DNA from: RGIG4079 sp045576735 | Lineage (GTDB): Bacteria; Bacteroidota; Bacteroidia; Bacteroidales; Muribaculaceae | Direction: 5' to 3' | Length of the DNA stretch: 64,000 nucleotides | NCBI GenBank assembly: GCA_045576735.1 | Contig: JAZNGZ010000025.1 | Coordinates: 4,031-68,030, forward strand | Part shown: piece after piece, positions 44,530 through 53,131 of the stretch | Layout: the number at the start of each line of letters is the position of its first letter | Numbering within the stretch: position 1 is the stretch's first letter | The notes under the pieces: model-generated | The model's database searches: none | Told to the model about the DNA's origin: nothing | What the model saw: only the letters and a program-made list of their open reading frames with translations | Position numbers and translations under genes: made by a program

Positions 44530-45104
44530 TGTGTGAGCATCAATTCTTTCCATTTCTTGTAACCAAAATATGCTATTATCGCATAGAGGGCATATAGTCC
44601 TGCGGTGAAAAATAATTCTTTATAAACATAAAGGCCGGCACTAATCACATCGACCACAATCCACACCCACCATTGTTCGATATATTTGCGAGCCATCATC
44701 CACATTGCCACTATGCTCAATGAGGTAGTGACACTATCCCACCACGGCACATTGCTATCGGTGAAAGTGATAAGAATATATGCAATGGCAAAAGTGAGGA
44801 CAATAGAAATAATGCTTAGTGGGGAGATGCGCGAAGTGGGAGTGTGGGCGATTTTAAGCTCCGTGCTTGATTTTTGTTTGTTTTTGCGACTAATTCCCCA
44901 TCGCCAACAAATAATGCCGTAAACCGAAGCGATAACGTAGTAAATGTTAATCCCCATGTCGGCATACAATCCGGCATCGTGATAAATGAAAATGTAGATT
45001 AACGGCATCACAATGCTCGCCACCCACAAGTAGATGCTTGCGTGATATTCGAGCCATAGGTAAATCAGCCCTACTATTGTGCCTATTATCTCTAAATATT
45101 CCAT
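44526..45104 (-). CDS. pnuT: PnuC-family transporter, probably for thiamine (PnuT)
   Basis: 192 residues from ATG 45104 (MEYLEIIGTIVGLIYLWLEY). A reading from 45128 would begin inside the -7 box. There are seven or eight membrane segments and WVWIVVDVISAGLYVYKELFFTAGLYALY near the C-terminus, the conserved PnuC ligand-site region. PnuC proteins are facilitators whose trapped cargo is phosphorylated inside. Because the next gene is thiamine pyrophosphokinase, thiamine is the likely cargo rather than nicotinamide riboside. The promoter box at 45126 leaves a leader of under 20 nt, so no TPP riboswitch is present. Confidence 0.85.
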   Translation of the reverse strand: MEYLEIIGTIVGLIYLWLEYHASIYLWVASIVMPLIYIFIYHDAGLYADMGINIYYVIASVYGIICWRWGISRKNKQKSSTELKIAHTPTSRISPLSIISIVLTFAIAYILITFTDSNVPWWDSVTTSLSIVAMWMMARKYIEQWWVWIVVDVISAGLYVYKELFFTAGLYALYAIIAYFGYKKWKELMLTQ

Positions 45105-45125
45105 TGTGAAATAAAAAATCAGCAA

Positions 45126-45133
45126 CAAAGGTA
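45126..45133 (-). promoter_or_regulatory. pnuT-thiN promoter, -7 box
   Basis: On minus TACCTTTG matches TAnnTTTG, 22 bp before the ATG. Confidence 0.58.
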
Positions 45134-45153
45134 GTAAATTACTTACTTTTATC

Positions 45154-45161
45154 TAAATTTG
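45154..45161 (+). promoter_or_regulatory. histidine kinase promoter, -7 box
   Basis: TAAATTTG matches TAnnTTTG, 40 bp before the ATG and divergent from pnuT. Confidence 0.5.
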
Positions 45162-45200
45162 CAGTTATAATATTAATCAGAAACTTACGTTTTATATTTA

Positions 45201-46385
45201 ATGGCCAATATTTACGACATACGCCGATATGGGAAAATCACCTTTCTTGTGATAGTGGTGGTTGTGGTGGCCATATTCCTATATTTCTTTAATAATCTGG
45301 TCAAAGACCTTTCGCAACAAGAACGTCAGCGAATGGAAATTTGGGCCGATGCCACTAAAGAAATGATTACCCAGCAATCGGGCACCGATGTAGACTTCCT
45401 TTTCAGCATTATCAACCGAAACACTACTATTCCGGTGCTTCTTACTGATGATGAGGGCGCAATATTATCGCATAGTAATTTTACCTTGCCCGAGCCTATC
45501 GATTCGCTTAACCCAATGTATCTGTCCGAAGCGAATGAAGCATACCTTCAAGAGCGACTTGAGGATTTGAAAAATTCGTCGAATGTGATTCATATCGAAA
45601 TCGACGAGGGTAGTACTCAGCATTTATATTATGAGGATTCAACTTTGTTGAAGCAATTGAACTATTATCCTTATGTGCAATTGCTTGTGATGATAGCCTT
45701 TGTGGTAGTGGTGTATTTTGCCGTGACATCGACAAAGACAGCCGAGCAAAACAAAGTGTGGGTGGGGTTGTCGAAAGAAACGGCACACCAGCTTGGCACA
45801 CCTATTTCATCGCTTATGGCGTGGATGGAGTTGATGGAGAGCATGGGAGTTGATGCCGAAACAGTAAAGGAGATGAACAAAGATGTGCAACGCTTGAGCA
45901 CAATTGCATCGCGCTTCTCAAAAATAGGGTCTAAACCTCAGATGGAAGCTGAAAATCTCAACGATGTGGTTACTCGCGCATCGTCATATATGGCATCACG
46001 CATATCATCGCGCATCACATTGACAATTAATACCTGTGCCGGAAAAATCCCCGTGATGGCGTCGACACCGCTATTTGAGTGGGTAATGGAAAACCTCATT
46101 AAAAATGCAGTTGACGCGATGGACGGTTCCGGTTCAATCACCGTGACAACAGGCGTGGAAAAGGGTAAAGGATATATTGAAGTGGCCGATACCGGCAAAG
46201 GTCTTTCGCGCAAAAACTTCAAGACAATCTTCAATCCCGGCTACACCACAAAAAAACGCGGTTGGGGGCTTGGCTTGACACTTGCAAAACGTATCATCGA
46301 GCAATACCACTCAGGCAAAATCTACGTCTTATCATCAGAACCCGGCAAAGGCACCACCTTCCGCATCGATGTGCCTATTTCTTAA
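45201..46385 (+). CDS. orphan membrane sensor histidine kinase
   Basis: 394 residues: a membrane helix (about 12-32), a roughly 115-residue periplasmic sensor region, a second helix (about 155-173), then the dimerisation/phospho-acceptor segment KETAHQLGTPISSLMAW with the His near residue 196, and an HATPase_c domain with ENLIKNAVDAM (N box), VADTGKGLS (G1) and RGWGLGLTLAKRIIEQYHSG (G2). It autophosphorylates on ATP and would pass phosphate to a response regulator, but none is encoded nearby. No sensory domain is recognisable in the periplasmic part. It is monocistronic. Confidence 0.9.
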   Translation: MANIYDIRRYGKITFLVIVVVVVAIFLYFFNNLVKDLSQQERQRMEIWADATKEMITQQSGTDVDFLFSIINRNTTIPVLLTDDEGAILSHSNFTLPEPIDSLNPMYLSEANEAYLQERLEDLKNSSNVIHIEIDEGSTQHLYYEDSTLLKQLNYYPYVQLLVMIAFVVVVYFAVTSTKTAEQNKVWVGLSKETAHQLGTPISSLMAWMELMESMGVDAETVKEMNKDVQRLSTIASRFSKIGSKPQMEAENLNDVVTRASSYMASRISSRITLTINTCAGKIPVMASTPLFEWVMENLIKNAVDAMDGSGSITVTTGVEKGKGYIEVADTGKGLSRKNFKTIFNPGYTTKKRGWGLGLTLAKRIIEQYHSGKIYVLSSEPGKGTTFRIDVPIS

Positions 46386-46551
46386 AGACTATTGCTTAAA
46401 TTTACAAGATTAAACGTTTTAGTTTTATTTTAGTCAAATACAAGAAATCGACTTTGGGGTAGAATGGTTAACCGCAAAAATAGTGGCAGTGTTTCGGGAA
46501 GATGTGATTAAGAATGAACTAGAAAAAAGTGAAAACTAAAAAAATAAAGAA

Positions 46552-47331
46552 ATGAAAAAAATTACATTGGCAATATTTGCGCTTCTATCAACAGTAGGTA
46601 TGGCATGGGCAGCGTCTCCTGCATTTGTGGGACATCGTGGTAGCGCTTATGGAGTAGAAAACACTCGTGAGGCATTTGTAAATGGTGCTGAAAAAGGATA
46701 TGAATATTTGGAGTGTGACTTGCGATTGACTGCCGATTCGGTGCTAGTGTTATGCCACGATGAAACAACCAATCGTCTTGGAGGAAATTTAACTGTGGCT
46801 GAAGCTACTTATGAGCAACTTTGTGCCGAAACCTACACTCAAACTCGCAATGGAGAAACCTATACCGGCCAAATAGCCACTGTTGATGAGTATCTCGATA
46901 TATGTTGTGAATATGGTGTTGTGCCGGTAATCGAACTTAAGTGGTCGACAGGTATAAATGATAACGACCAATCGTGTATACCTTTACTCATCGCCGTTCT
47001 TGAATTGAAGGGTGTTCGTAGCGATTGCATAATATTGACTTCGATGCGCAACTGCTTGAACTTTATTCATGAGAAGTACCCCGACATTCCATTGCAGTTC
47101 CTTGCCAAAGAAGATGTAGAAGAAAATTTTAATTGGGCAGTAGAAAACGGAATTGATGTAGATGTGCGTCATGATTGCATTAATGCCGATTTAGTTGAAC
47201 GCTTTCACAATGCCGGTCGTTCTGTAAATGTGTGGACTATCAACGACTCTGCAAAGTGTAATGAATTAATTGAAATGGGTGTAGATTTGATTACAACCGA
47301 TTCAATCAATCCCGAAGAATTTGCTAAATAA
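46552..47331 (+). CDS. secreted glycerophosphodiester phosphodiesterase
   Basis: 259 residues with a signal peptide (ends AWAA, about residue 21). The GDPD catalytic signature is complete: FVGHRGSAYGVENTREAF (His, Arg, Glu), YLECDLRLTADSVLVLCHD (Glu, Asp, His), VIELKW and the C-terminal VNVWTINDSAKCNELIEMG. It hydrolyses glycerophosphodiesters to glycerol-3-phosphate plus alcohol in the periplasm. The following gene encodes an LTA-synthase-like phosphotransferase that could act on glycerophosphate groups, so the two may be functionally linked although they are 122 bp apart. Confidence 0.9.
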   Translation: MKKITLAIFALLSTVGMAWAASPAFVGHRGSAYGVENTREAFVNGAEKGYEYLECDLRLTADSVLVLCHDETTNRLGGNLTVAEATYEQLCAETYTQTRNGETYTGQIATVDEYLDICCEYGVVPVIELKWSTGINDNDQSCIPLLIAVLELKGVRSDCIILTSMRNCLNFIHEKYPDIPLQFLAKEDVEENFNWAVENGIDVDVRHDCINADLVERFHNAGRSVNVWTINDSAKCNELIEMGVDLITTDSINPEEFAK

Positions 47332-47453
47332 ACACAGGTATTTTTATAGAGAATTTTAAGTGCGCTACACTATTGTGACCAATTTAGAATGATTGACACA
47401 AAAGGTGGCAGCGAGGTTGTTTTGTGATAAAAGATAGAACGATACAAAAATAG

Positions 47454-49403
47454 ATGAAACGAGCCGGATATTCATTTGCTTATTTGTTGGCTATTCACGC
47501 CATTGCGCTAGTTGTGCTATTTTTGTTCCGATTGATGCTTTTTGTATCGCTCGATTATATGTTTGCGCCCCATATAACATTGGCGACAAAGGCGGTCGCG
47601 TTTGTCAAAGGTGTGTGGTTTGACAATGTGATTGCTTGTTACATAATGATTTTGCCTCTTGTTGTAATGTGGGTGGCTCTTTATTTCAAACGATTTCCTA
47701 GGTGGGCATATAAGTTTGTGGCTATATTCACAAGTGTGTTGTTTACTCTAGTATTTATCATTTCTGCCGCCAATGTGCCATATTTCCAATATTTCTTTAC
47801 CAATATTAATTCGTCGATATTTAATTGGTTTGGTTATGCCGGCACTACCGGAGGAATGATATTGGGCGAATCATCCTATGTGTTGCCTATTATTTGCGCT
47901 CTGTTGGCAATAGTATTTGTGTGGTGGGTAAATTTTCGTCTTTCACGATTTTTTGCTCATCGAGCCATGAAATTAGAGCCGTTGAAATGTGCCGTCGCCC
48001 CTCTTGTGATATACTCTCTTGTGGGTGTTTCGCTGGTGGCATTGTGCGCATTTGGAATTAGGGGACGCACAGGTTATAACCCCATAAAAGTGAGTCAAGC
48101 ATATTATTGCGAAGACCCTTTTCTTAACCAGCTTGGGATAAATCCTACATTTAATTTGCTCACCAGTTATATGGACGATATGCGTAAAGAGAATCGCCCT
48201 ATCTCACTACTCGATGACCAAGAAGCGATAAAGAATATGCAACAATACCTCAATCGCAATGGAATTGACAACATTTCCCCTTTAGCACGCAAAGTGACAT
48301 ATGCCGATAGCGCGATGAATAAAAAGAATGTGGTGATGGTGATGATGGAATCAATGTCGGCACGATTGATGCAATCGCATGGCCAAGAAAAACCTCTAAC
48401 CCCATTCCTTGATAGCCTATATCGACAATCGCGTAGTTACAAAAACTTCTATTCATCGGGAATTCACACTAATCATGGCATCACTGCAACATTATATTCT
48501 TTCCCCACAGTGCTAAATCGCAATGCTATGAAAGGCACAAAGATTCCTCGCTATGTGGGGTTGCCCGATGTATTGGCACAAAATGGGTATCTTAATATGT
48601 TTTTCATGACCCATGAATCGCAATACGACAATATGAATGCATTCTTCCGCACAAATGGCTTTCACGAGATATATGCTCAAGAAGATTATCCCGCAAATGA
48701 AGTTGTGAATAGTTTTGGTGTTCCCGATGCGTTTATATTTAATTACGCACTCAACAAAATCAACGAAAAAGCATCAACCTCCCAACCATTCTTTTCGGTA
48801 ATTCTCACTATATCAAACCACCCTCCCTATATTATCCCCGATGGATTTAAGTCGCGCACATCAAAGCCCGAGGAGCAAATTGTGGAATATGCCGACCAAT
48901 CTATCGCTTCGTTTATGCGCGAAGCTCGCAAGCAACCATGGTTTGACAACACCATATTCATATTCCTTGGCGATCATGGCAAAATCGTAGGTACTCCTGA
49001 ATGCGAGATGCCTCAATCATATAATCATATCCCACTAATGATTTATGGCAAAGATATTGAGCCACAAGAGATAACACACTTAGCGTCACAAGTAGATGTA
49101 GCACCAACATTACTATCGCTACTCGGATTAAGCCACACCCAAAACAATTTCGGCATTGATTTAAACACCGAGCGACGCGACTTTGTAGTCTTTACCACCG
49201 ACAAGCAAATTGCCGCTCGCGACAGCTCTCATATCTATATCTACGAACCGGCCGACGATGTAGAATATTGCTATTCAATCAATAATGGCAAGTTTGAGAA
49301 ATCGGTAATGAACCCTACCTTCAAGCAATTAAAGAATTTCTGCTTTTCGACAATACAATCAACCCAATGCTTTAATCTTCAAGGATTTACCGGCAAGGAA
49401 TAA
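47454..49403 (+). CDS. LTA-synthase-like membrane sulfatase-fold phosphotransferase
   Basis: 649 residues: five membrane helices within the first 215, then a periplasmic sulfatase-fold domain with NVVMVMMESMSARLM (metal-binding Glu), SSGIHTNHGITATLYSFP (nucleophile Thr region), MTHESQYDNMNAFF, FIFLGDHGKI (Asp-His metal ligands) and YNHIPLMIYG. In Gram-negatives such proteins transfer phosphoglycerol or phosphoethanolamine to glucans or lipids (OpgB/EptA/LtaS families). The exact donor is unknown. Its stop is only 6 bp from the stop of the convergent kinase gene. Confidence 0.87.
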   Translation: MKRAGYSFAYLLAIHAIALVVLFLFRLMLFVSLDYMFAPHITLATKAVAFVKGVWFDNVIACYIMILPLVVMWVALYFKRFPRWAYKFVAIFTSVLFTLVFIISAANVPYFQYFFTNINSSIFNWFGYAGTTGGMILGESSYVLPIICALLAIVFVWWVNFRLSRFFAHRAMKLEPLKCAVAPLVIYSLVGVSLVALCAFGIRGRTGYNPIKVSQAYYCEDPFLNQLGINPTFNLLTSYMDDMRKENRPISLLDDQEAIKNMQQYLNRNGIDNISPLARKVTYADSAMNKKNVVMVMMESMSARLMQSHGQEKPLTPFLDSLYRQSRSYKNFYSSGIHTNHGITATLYSFPTVLNRNAMKGTKIPRYVGLPDVLAQNGYLNMFFMTHESQYDNMNAFFRTNGFHEIYAQEDYPANEVVNSFGVPDAFIFNYALNKINEKASTSQPFFSVILTISNHPPYIIPDGFKSRTSKPEEQIVEYADQSIASFMREARKQPWFDNTIFIFLGDHGKIVGTPECEMPQSYNHIPLMIYGKDIEPQEITHLASQVDVAPTLLSLLGLSHTQNNFGIDLNTERRDFVVFTTDKQIAARDSSHIYIYEPADDVEYCYSINNGKFEKSVMNPTFKQLKNFCFSTIQSTQCFNLQGFTGKE

Positions 49404-49409
49404 GAATTG

Positions 49410-50816
49410 TTATTTGTTCTTAATAGGAACATACTTGCGGTAAGGCAGATATTCATCATATAGCTTTTTATAGAAATTATATTCATCTTCACTCATTTTA
49501 TCACGCATGCTTCTAAAAGATGGCTTTGCCAACATTTTGTCATATATTTTATTGACATGTTCTGCTATAATCTCGGGATATATAGATTTAAGGATAATCT
49601 GAATCGTATCGTCGGTAGTTAATGATAAACATTTTAGTAGAATGTTATTTGCATTCTTCTGATAGGAAGACTGTATGCTAAGAACAAATTCAGAAAACGG
49701 TACATTGTTGATAGTGTCTAATGTTGAACGATAACATTTGTCTAATGATTGAGCCAATTCATTTACTGCCGCGTTTTTTTCTGCTTCCCATTGTTGCTTT
49801 TCTGCTTCAGATAATGCTTGGACATTACGTATTGAATCAAATTGTTGTTGGGCAAGTAGAGCCTCGTTTCGTGCGTCGGTAGCCTCTTGCTGAGCATTAG
49901 ATGCTTCTTGTTGTGCATCTGAAGCCTCTTGTTTGGCTTGCAGAGCTTGTTGTTGAGCCTCATTGACTTCATTGCGCGCTATCGAGAGGGAGTCGAGCAA
50001 CTCTTGTCGATGAGGATTGTCGCTATTGCGATTATACATGAAAAAGAACATCACTGCAGCCATTACAGCCATGATTGCAATTAGAATAAAATATCCCGGG
50101 TGACTACTTTTATTCCAGCTACGAATTAATTGGTCGACATTCTCCCATCTGTCATTGGGATTTTCGCATAAACATTTGCTTGAGTATGATTTATAATTTT
50201 TAGGGAAAATCAACTGCATAATCTTCCCTAGAGAGTAGATGTCGCTTCGAGCATCGAGATCCTCTTTTTGTGCCAATAACTCGGGGGATGCATATTCACG
50301 TGTGCCACCCATGTTTTTTGTGAGATAATGTGCATCGGTGTTGCTTAGTCCGAAGTCGAGCAATTTCACGTCATCATTGGCGCGTGTGATGAGAATATTC
50401 TCGGGTTTAAGATCGTTGTGTATTATGCCATTTTTGTGGATAAATGCAACAACGGTGAGTAATTGGCTAAATACGCGTCGGCGTGAGTCGATAGATGGCT
50501 TCTCAGCTAAGAAATCGCTGAGATTTCGGCCGTCGATATATTCCATGACAATACCCGGCCCTACAGGCGAATTAGCTTCATAGGTGTAGAAGTGCGGCAA
50601 ATGATAATGCTCAAGCTTTATCGAGAGCTCATATTCGCGTTTAAGCATCGCGAGTTGCATTGCCAAATTGTCTTTCGTTGTCTTTATCACCAAATATTTG
50701 CCGGCTTTGCTCACACGATATAGCCTTGACATAGCTCCTTCGCGGAGGAGCACGATGTCTGAGTATGAGTCGTTTATGCTTAGATTTTCATTGACCGGAC
50801 GAAATGTTTCGCTCAT
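49410..50816 (-). CDS. membrane Ser/Thr protein kinase with periplasmic coiled coil
   Basis: 468 residues. The kinase domain (about 15-235) has a degenerate glycine loop (LREGAMSRLY), the VIK lysine, the catalytic loop IIHNDLKPENIL, DFGLSN and a GTREYASPEL activation end, so it looks active. A membrane helix (about 240-262) is followed by a long coiled coil (about 275-350) built of near-identical heptads such as QQEASDA and QQEASNA, and a C-terminal alpha-helical segment. The tail should lie in the periplasm and could sense envelope state or dimerise the kinase. It is divergent from the split HTH gene, with promoter boxes 5 bp apart. Confidence 0.88.
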   Translation of the reverse strand: MSETFRPVNENLSINDSYSDIVLLREGAMSRLYRVSKAGKYLVIKTTKDNLAMQLAMLKREYELSIKLEHYHLPHFYTYEANSPVGPGIVMEYIDGRNLSDFLAEKPSIDSRRRVFSQLLTVVAFIHKNGIIHNDLKPENILITRANDDVKLLDFGLSNTDAHYLTKNMGGTREYASPELLAQKEDLDARSDIYSLGKIMQLIFPKNYKSYSSKCLCENPNDRWENVDQLIRSWNKSSHPGYFILIAIMAVMAAVMFFFMYNRNSDNPHRQELLDSLSIARNEVNEAQQQALQAKQEASDAQQEASNAQQEATDARNEALLAQQQFDSIRNVQALSEAEKQQWEAEKNAAVNELAQSLDKCYRSTLDTINNVPFSEFVLSIQSSYQKNANNILLKCLSLTTDDTIQIILKSIYPEIIAEHVNKIYDKMLAKPSFRSMRDKMSEDEYNFYKKLYDEYLPYRKYVPIKNK

Positions 50817-50848
50817 AGTTTAATCCTTTTTTGTTGCGTTTTTATGGT

Positions 50849-50879
50849 TTTGTAATCCCAAAAATAGTAATTATTTTTG
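50849..50879 (+). promoter_or_regulatory. promoter of the HTH gene
   Basis: TTTG (50849-50852), 19 bp, TATTTTTG (50872-50879): a complete pair. The last base is 9 nt before the ATG at 50888, so the transcript would be nearly leaderless. Confidence 0.65.
50859..50866 (-). promoter_or_regulatory. Ser/Thr kinase promoter, -7 box
   Basis: On minus TATTTTTG matches TAnnTTTG, 43 bp before the kinase ATG. It lies inside the span of the divergent promoter, so the two probably compete. Confidence 0.5.
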
Positions 50880-50887
50880 TATCCGTT

Positions 50888-51486
50888 ATGAATTTTAAAA
50901 CAAATTTGCCCGAAATTGCCACTTTGCGAAGCCGTGTTAAGGAAAAATCGGGCTTGGCTCTCGATACCCATTTCCACTTCATTCAATTAGTGGCTGAATT
51001 GGAAAAAGAGCTTCGCGAACATATGTCGGAAACCACTCTTGAACGTGTGTGGGGATATTCCACTCGCGGCTACGATACTGTGTCGCGGCGCACCCTCGAT
51101 GTCCTTTCTCGTTATGTGGGAGCTAAAAACTGGGACGACTATTGTCTTATGCTGCGCACACAAAAAAACAAGAATCCGACATTTTTATTACCCGTGTACT
51201 TATGTCTCAATCGCTCCAAGTGGGTACGCGGTTGATTATTGGTTGGCAACCCGACCGCCTTTGCGAAATAAAATATCTCGGCAATAATCGGTTCGAGGCT
51301 CTACGCACCGAAAATTCATCGATAAAGCCCGGTGATAAATTCTCATGCCTACTTTTTGAAAAAGGACGTGAACTTTACATGGACCTATTTCAACGCGCTA
51401 GCGAAACCGGCGACCCCAATCCCAATGCTCGATATGTAGTGGGGCAACAGAATGGTCTCACAACTCTCGAAATAATTAAAGATTAA
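50888..51486 (+). pseudogene. HTH-type regulator split by a -1 frameshift at an A7 run
   Basis: The 5' frame (50888-51235) encodes 115 residues with a Bacteroidetes HTH-like segment, SETTLERVWGYSTRGYDTVS, and TLDVLSRYVGAKNWDDYC, then runs into a non-conserved tail. The 3' frame, one base back, is open to 51486 and encodes VGTRLIIGWQPDRLCEIKYL and PGDKFSCLLFEKGRELYMD, which I recall as the second half of similar single-frame Bacteroidetes proteins. The switch must lie at 51163-51169, A-AAA-AAC in frame, a canonical slippery heptamer; a -1 slip there gives a fused protein of about 199 residues. It could be an indel, a sequencing error in the A-run, or programmed frameshifting. Scored as pseudogene only for lack of a single frame. 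Confidence 0.65.
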
Positions 51487-51580
51487 AAAGCTACTAAACA
51501 ATTAAAATCTCACACGAAACCCTAATCTAAAAGATAATTTACAAGTCTCATTAAAACCCTCTATCATCAATTACAACATT

Positions 51581-51614
51581 AACGCGCTCGATAGCGATTG
51601 CTACCGAGCGCGTT
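51581..51614. terminator. long hairpin between convergent genes
   Basis: AACGCGCTCG pairs with CGAGCGCGTT around TAGC-GATT-GCTA, with one A/C mismatch. Neither side has a real T-tract, so termination efficiency is uncertain. It lies between the split HTH gene and the GH57 stop. Confidence 0.5.
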
Positions 51615-51634
51615 GATATGACTATTAATTGAGA

Positions 51635-53095
51635 TTACTTTTTAGCGACTGCTTTTTTCTTAGCAGGTTTTTTTGCGGCAGGCTTTGCTGCGGCTTTTTT
51701 AGTTGCACATTTCTTTGCTGCAGGCTTTTTAGCAGGAGCTGCTTCTTCTTTTTCGGCTTGAGCTAATGCTTCGCGCAATTTGTGCTCTTCGTTGAAGTGC
51801 TCGATGTTTTTACGCATAGAGGTCAACTCTTTATTGAGTGCTTCAATTTCGTGAGCTTGGTTGCGGATAGTGGTAAGCAATGCGTTCAATTCTTCGTTTT
51901 CGATTGAAAGAGGATATTGCTCTTCAACACGCACGATAAAGTCGGCAAGCACATTCATATAGTTTGTGAACGCTTGGAATGGAGTTTCATATGGAGAGAA
52001 ATGGCTATGCACTGCACCATCGCTACCATGACGAGTCGACATGTAGAAGAAGTGGTCGCTTGCTTGTAGGTAGTTCCAGTCTTGCTTGATGCGGCGGTCG
52101 TCGCAAAGGCGCACGCGTTCAGCTACAGAATATAGCTTGTTGAATGCTTCGTTTTGCAATTTGTTACCAAGCCAAGCCGAAGTGTCGCGAGCTTCGTCGG
52201 CCCAAGAGATTGGGTGCATCACGCTCAATTCGCCCACCGACTTGATTTTAGCGATTGCTTCGCTTGGAGTGAGGAAATCGATACCCGCCTCAGCTGCAAA
52301 TCGTGGAAGAGCTTCGAGGAATTGGAATATACCTGTTTCGCGACCTTGCATTTCACCAAATGTTTCGAGGTTCATGAATAGGTTCACGATTTGTTCTTCT
52401 TGAGGAGTTTCGGCAATCCAATCGATATATTTTTCGGCAGTCAATGGATATGCGTCCCACTCATAGTTGCTGAAACGGAATGCAATATCATCGCTGAGTT
52501 TAGAGTTTTTCAACAACATTTTGAGTTTTGGAGCCGAAGCTGCTGAATAGACATAGTTAGGCGATTTCCAACCAAGAATGTGTTTTGCTCCTTCGGTGAT
52601 AACACCTTTATAACCCATCGCTGCAATTTGAGGAGCGAGGTCGTCGCAATAAATCAACTCGGTGTTGCGGAACACTTTTGGCTTAACCCCGAAAAGGTCG
52701 TTTAGTTTCTTTTCGTGATCCTTAACTTGTGCCATAAATTCTTCGGGCTCGGTGAGTGACGAAAGTGAGTGAGCATAAGTTTCGGCAAGGAATTCAACTT
52801 TACCTGTATCGGCAAGTTTTTTCAACAAGTCGATAAATTCGGGCACATATTGTTCGCATTGTTCGAGTGCCACACCTGTGATAGAGATAGCACATTTAAA
52901 TTTGCCTTTGCCCTCTTGAATCATATTGAGCAATGTTTCGGCTGCAGGCATATAGCTACGATAAGCTATGCGAGAAATAATATCGTCGTTAGCGAAATCG
53001 TCATAATAGTAATGGTCGTTGCCAATGTCGAAGAAACGGTATCTTTTAAGACGGAATGGCTGATGAATCTGGAAATAAAAACAGATTGCTTTCAT
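51635..53095 (-). CDS. GH57 alpha-amylase-type enzyme with Lys/Ala-rich tail
   Basis: 486 residues. The N-terminus MKAICFYFQIHQPFRLKRYRF and segments with FLAETYAHSLSS, FRNTELIYCDD, LFMNLETFGE and SSRHGSDGA-like motifs are those of GH57 enzymes; the nucleophile Glu is expected in the FRNTELIY segment. No signal peptide, so it acts in the cytoplasm on alpha-glucans such as glycogen. After about residue 395 a helical region precedes a 40-residue tail (about 447-486) rich in Lys, Ala and Pro (AKKPAAKK-type units), like a histone H1 tail. It is the last gene of the glycogen operon, 36 bp after the glycosyltransferase. Confidence 0.88.
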   Translation of the reverse strand: MKAICFYFQIHQPFRLKRYRFFDIGNDHYYYDDFANDDIISRIAYRSYMPAAETLLNMIQEGKGKFKCAISITGVALEQCEQYVPEFIDLLKKLADTGKVEFLAETYAHSLSSLTEPEEFMAQVKDHEKKLNDLFGVKPKVFRNTELIYCDDLAPQIAAMGYKGVITEGAKHILGWKSPNYVYSAASAPKLKMLLKNSKLSDDIAFRFSNYEWDAYPLTAEKYIDWIAETPQEEQIVNLFMNLETFGEMQGRETGIFQFLEALPRFAAEAGIDFLTPSEAIAKIKSVGELSVMHPISWADEARDTSAWLGNKLQNEAFNKLYSVAERVRLCDDRRIKQDWNYLQASDHFFYMSTRHGSDGAVHSHFSPYETPFQAFTNYMNVLADFIVRVEEQYPLSIENEELNALLTTIRNQAHEIEALNKELTSMRKNIEHFNEEHKLREALAQAEKEEAAPAKKPAAKKCATKKAAAKPAAKKPAKKKAVAKK

Positions 53096-53131
53096 AATCT
53101 ATATTGTTTTTTGTATTTTACTTTGAATTGA

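Noticed and set aside
45105..45200. TPP riboswitch upstream of pnuT
   Set aside because: No THI-type helices and too little space between the -7 box and the start codon.
51163..51231. IS3-type frameshift in a transposase
   Set aside because: The slippery site is similar, but the encoded protein has no transposase motif and no inverted repeats flank it.
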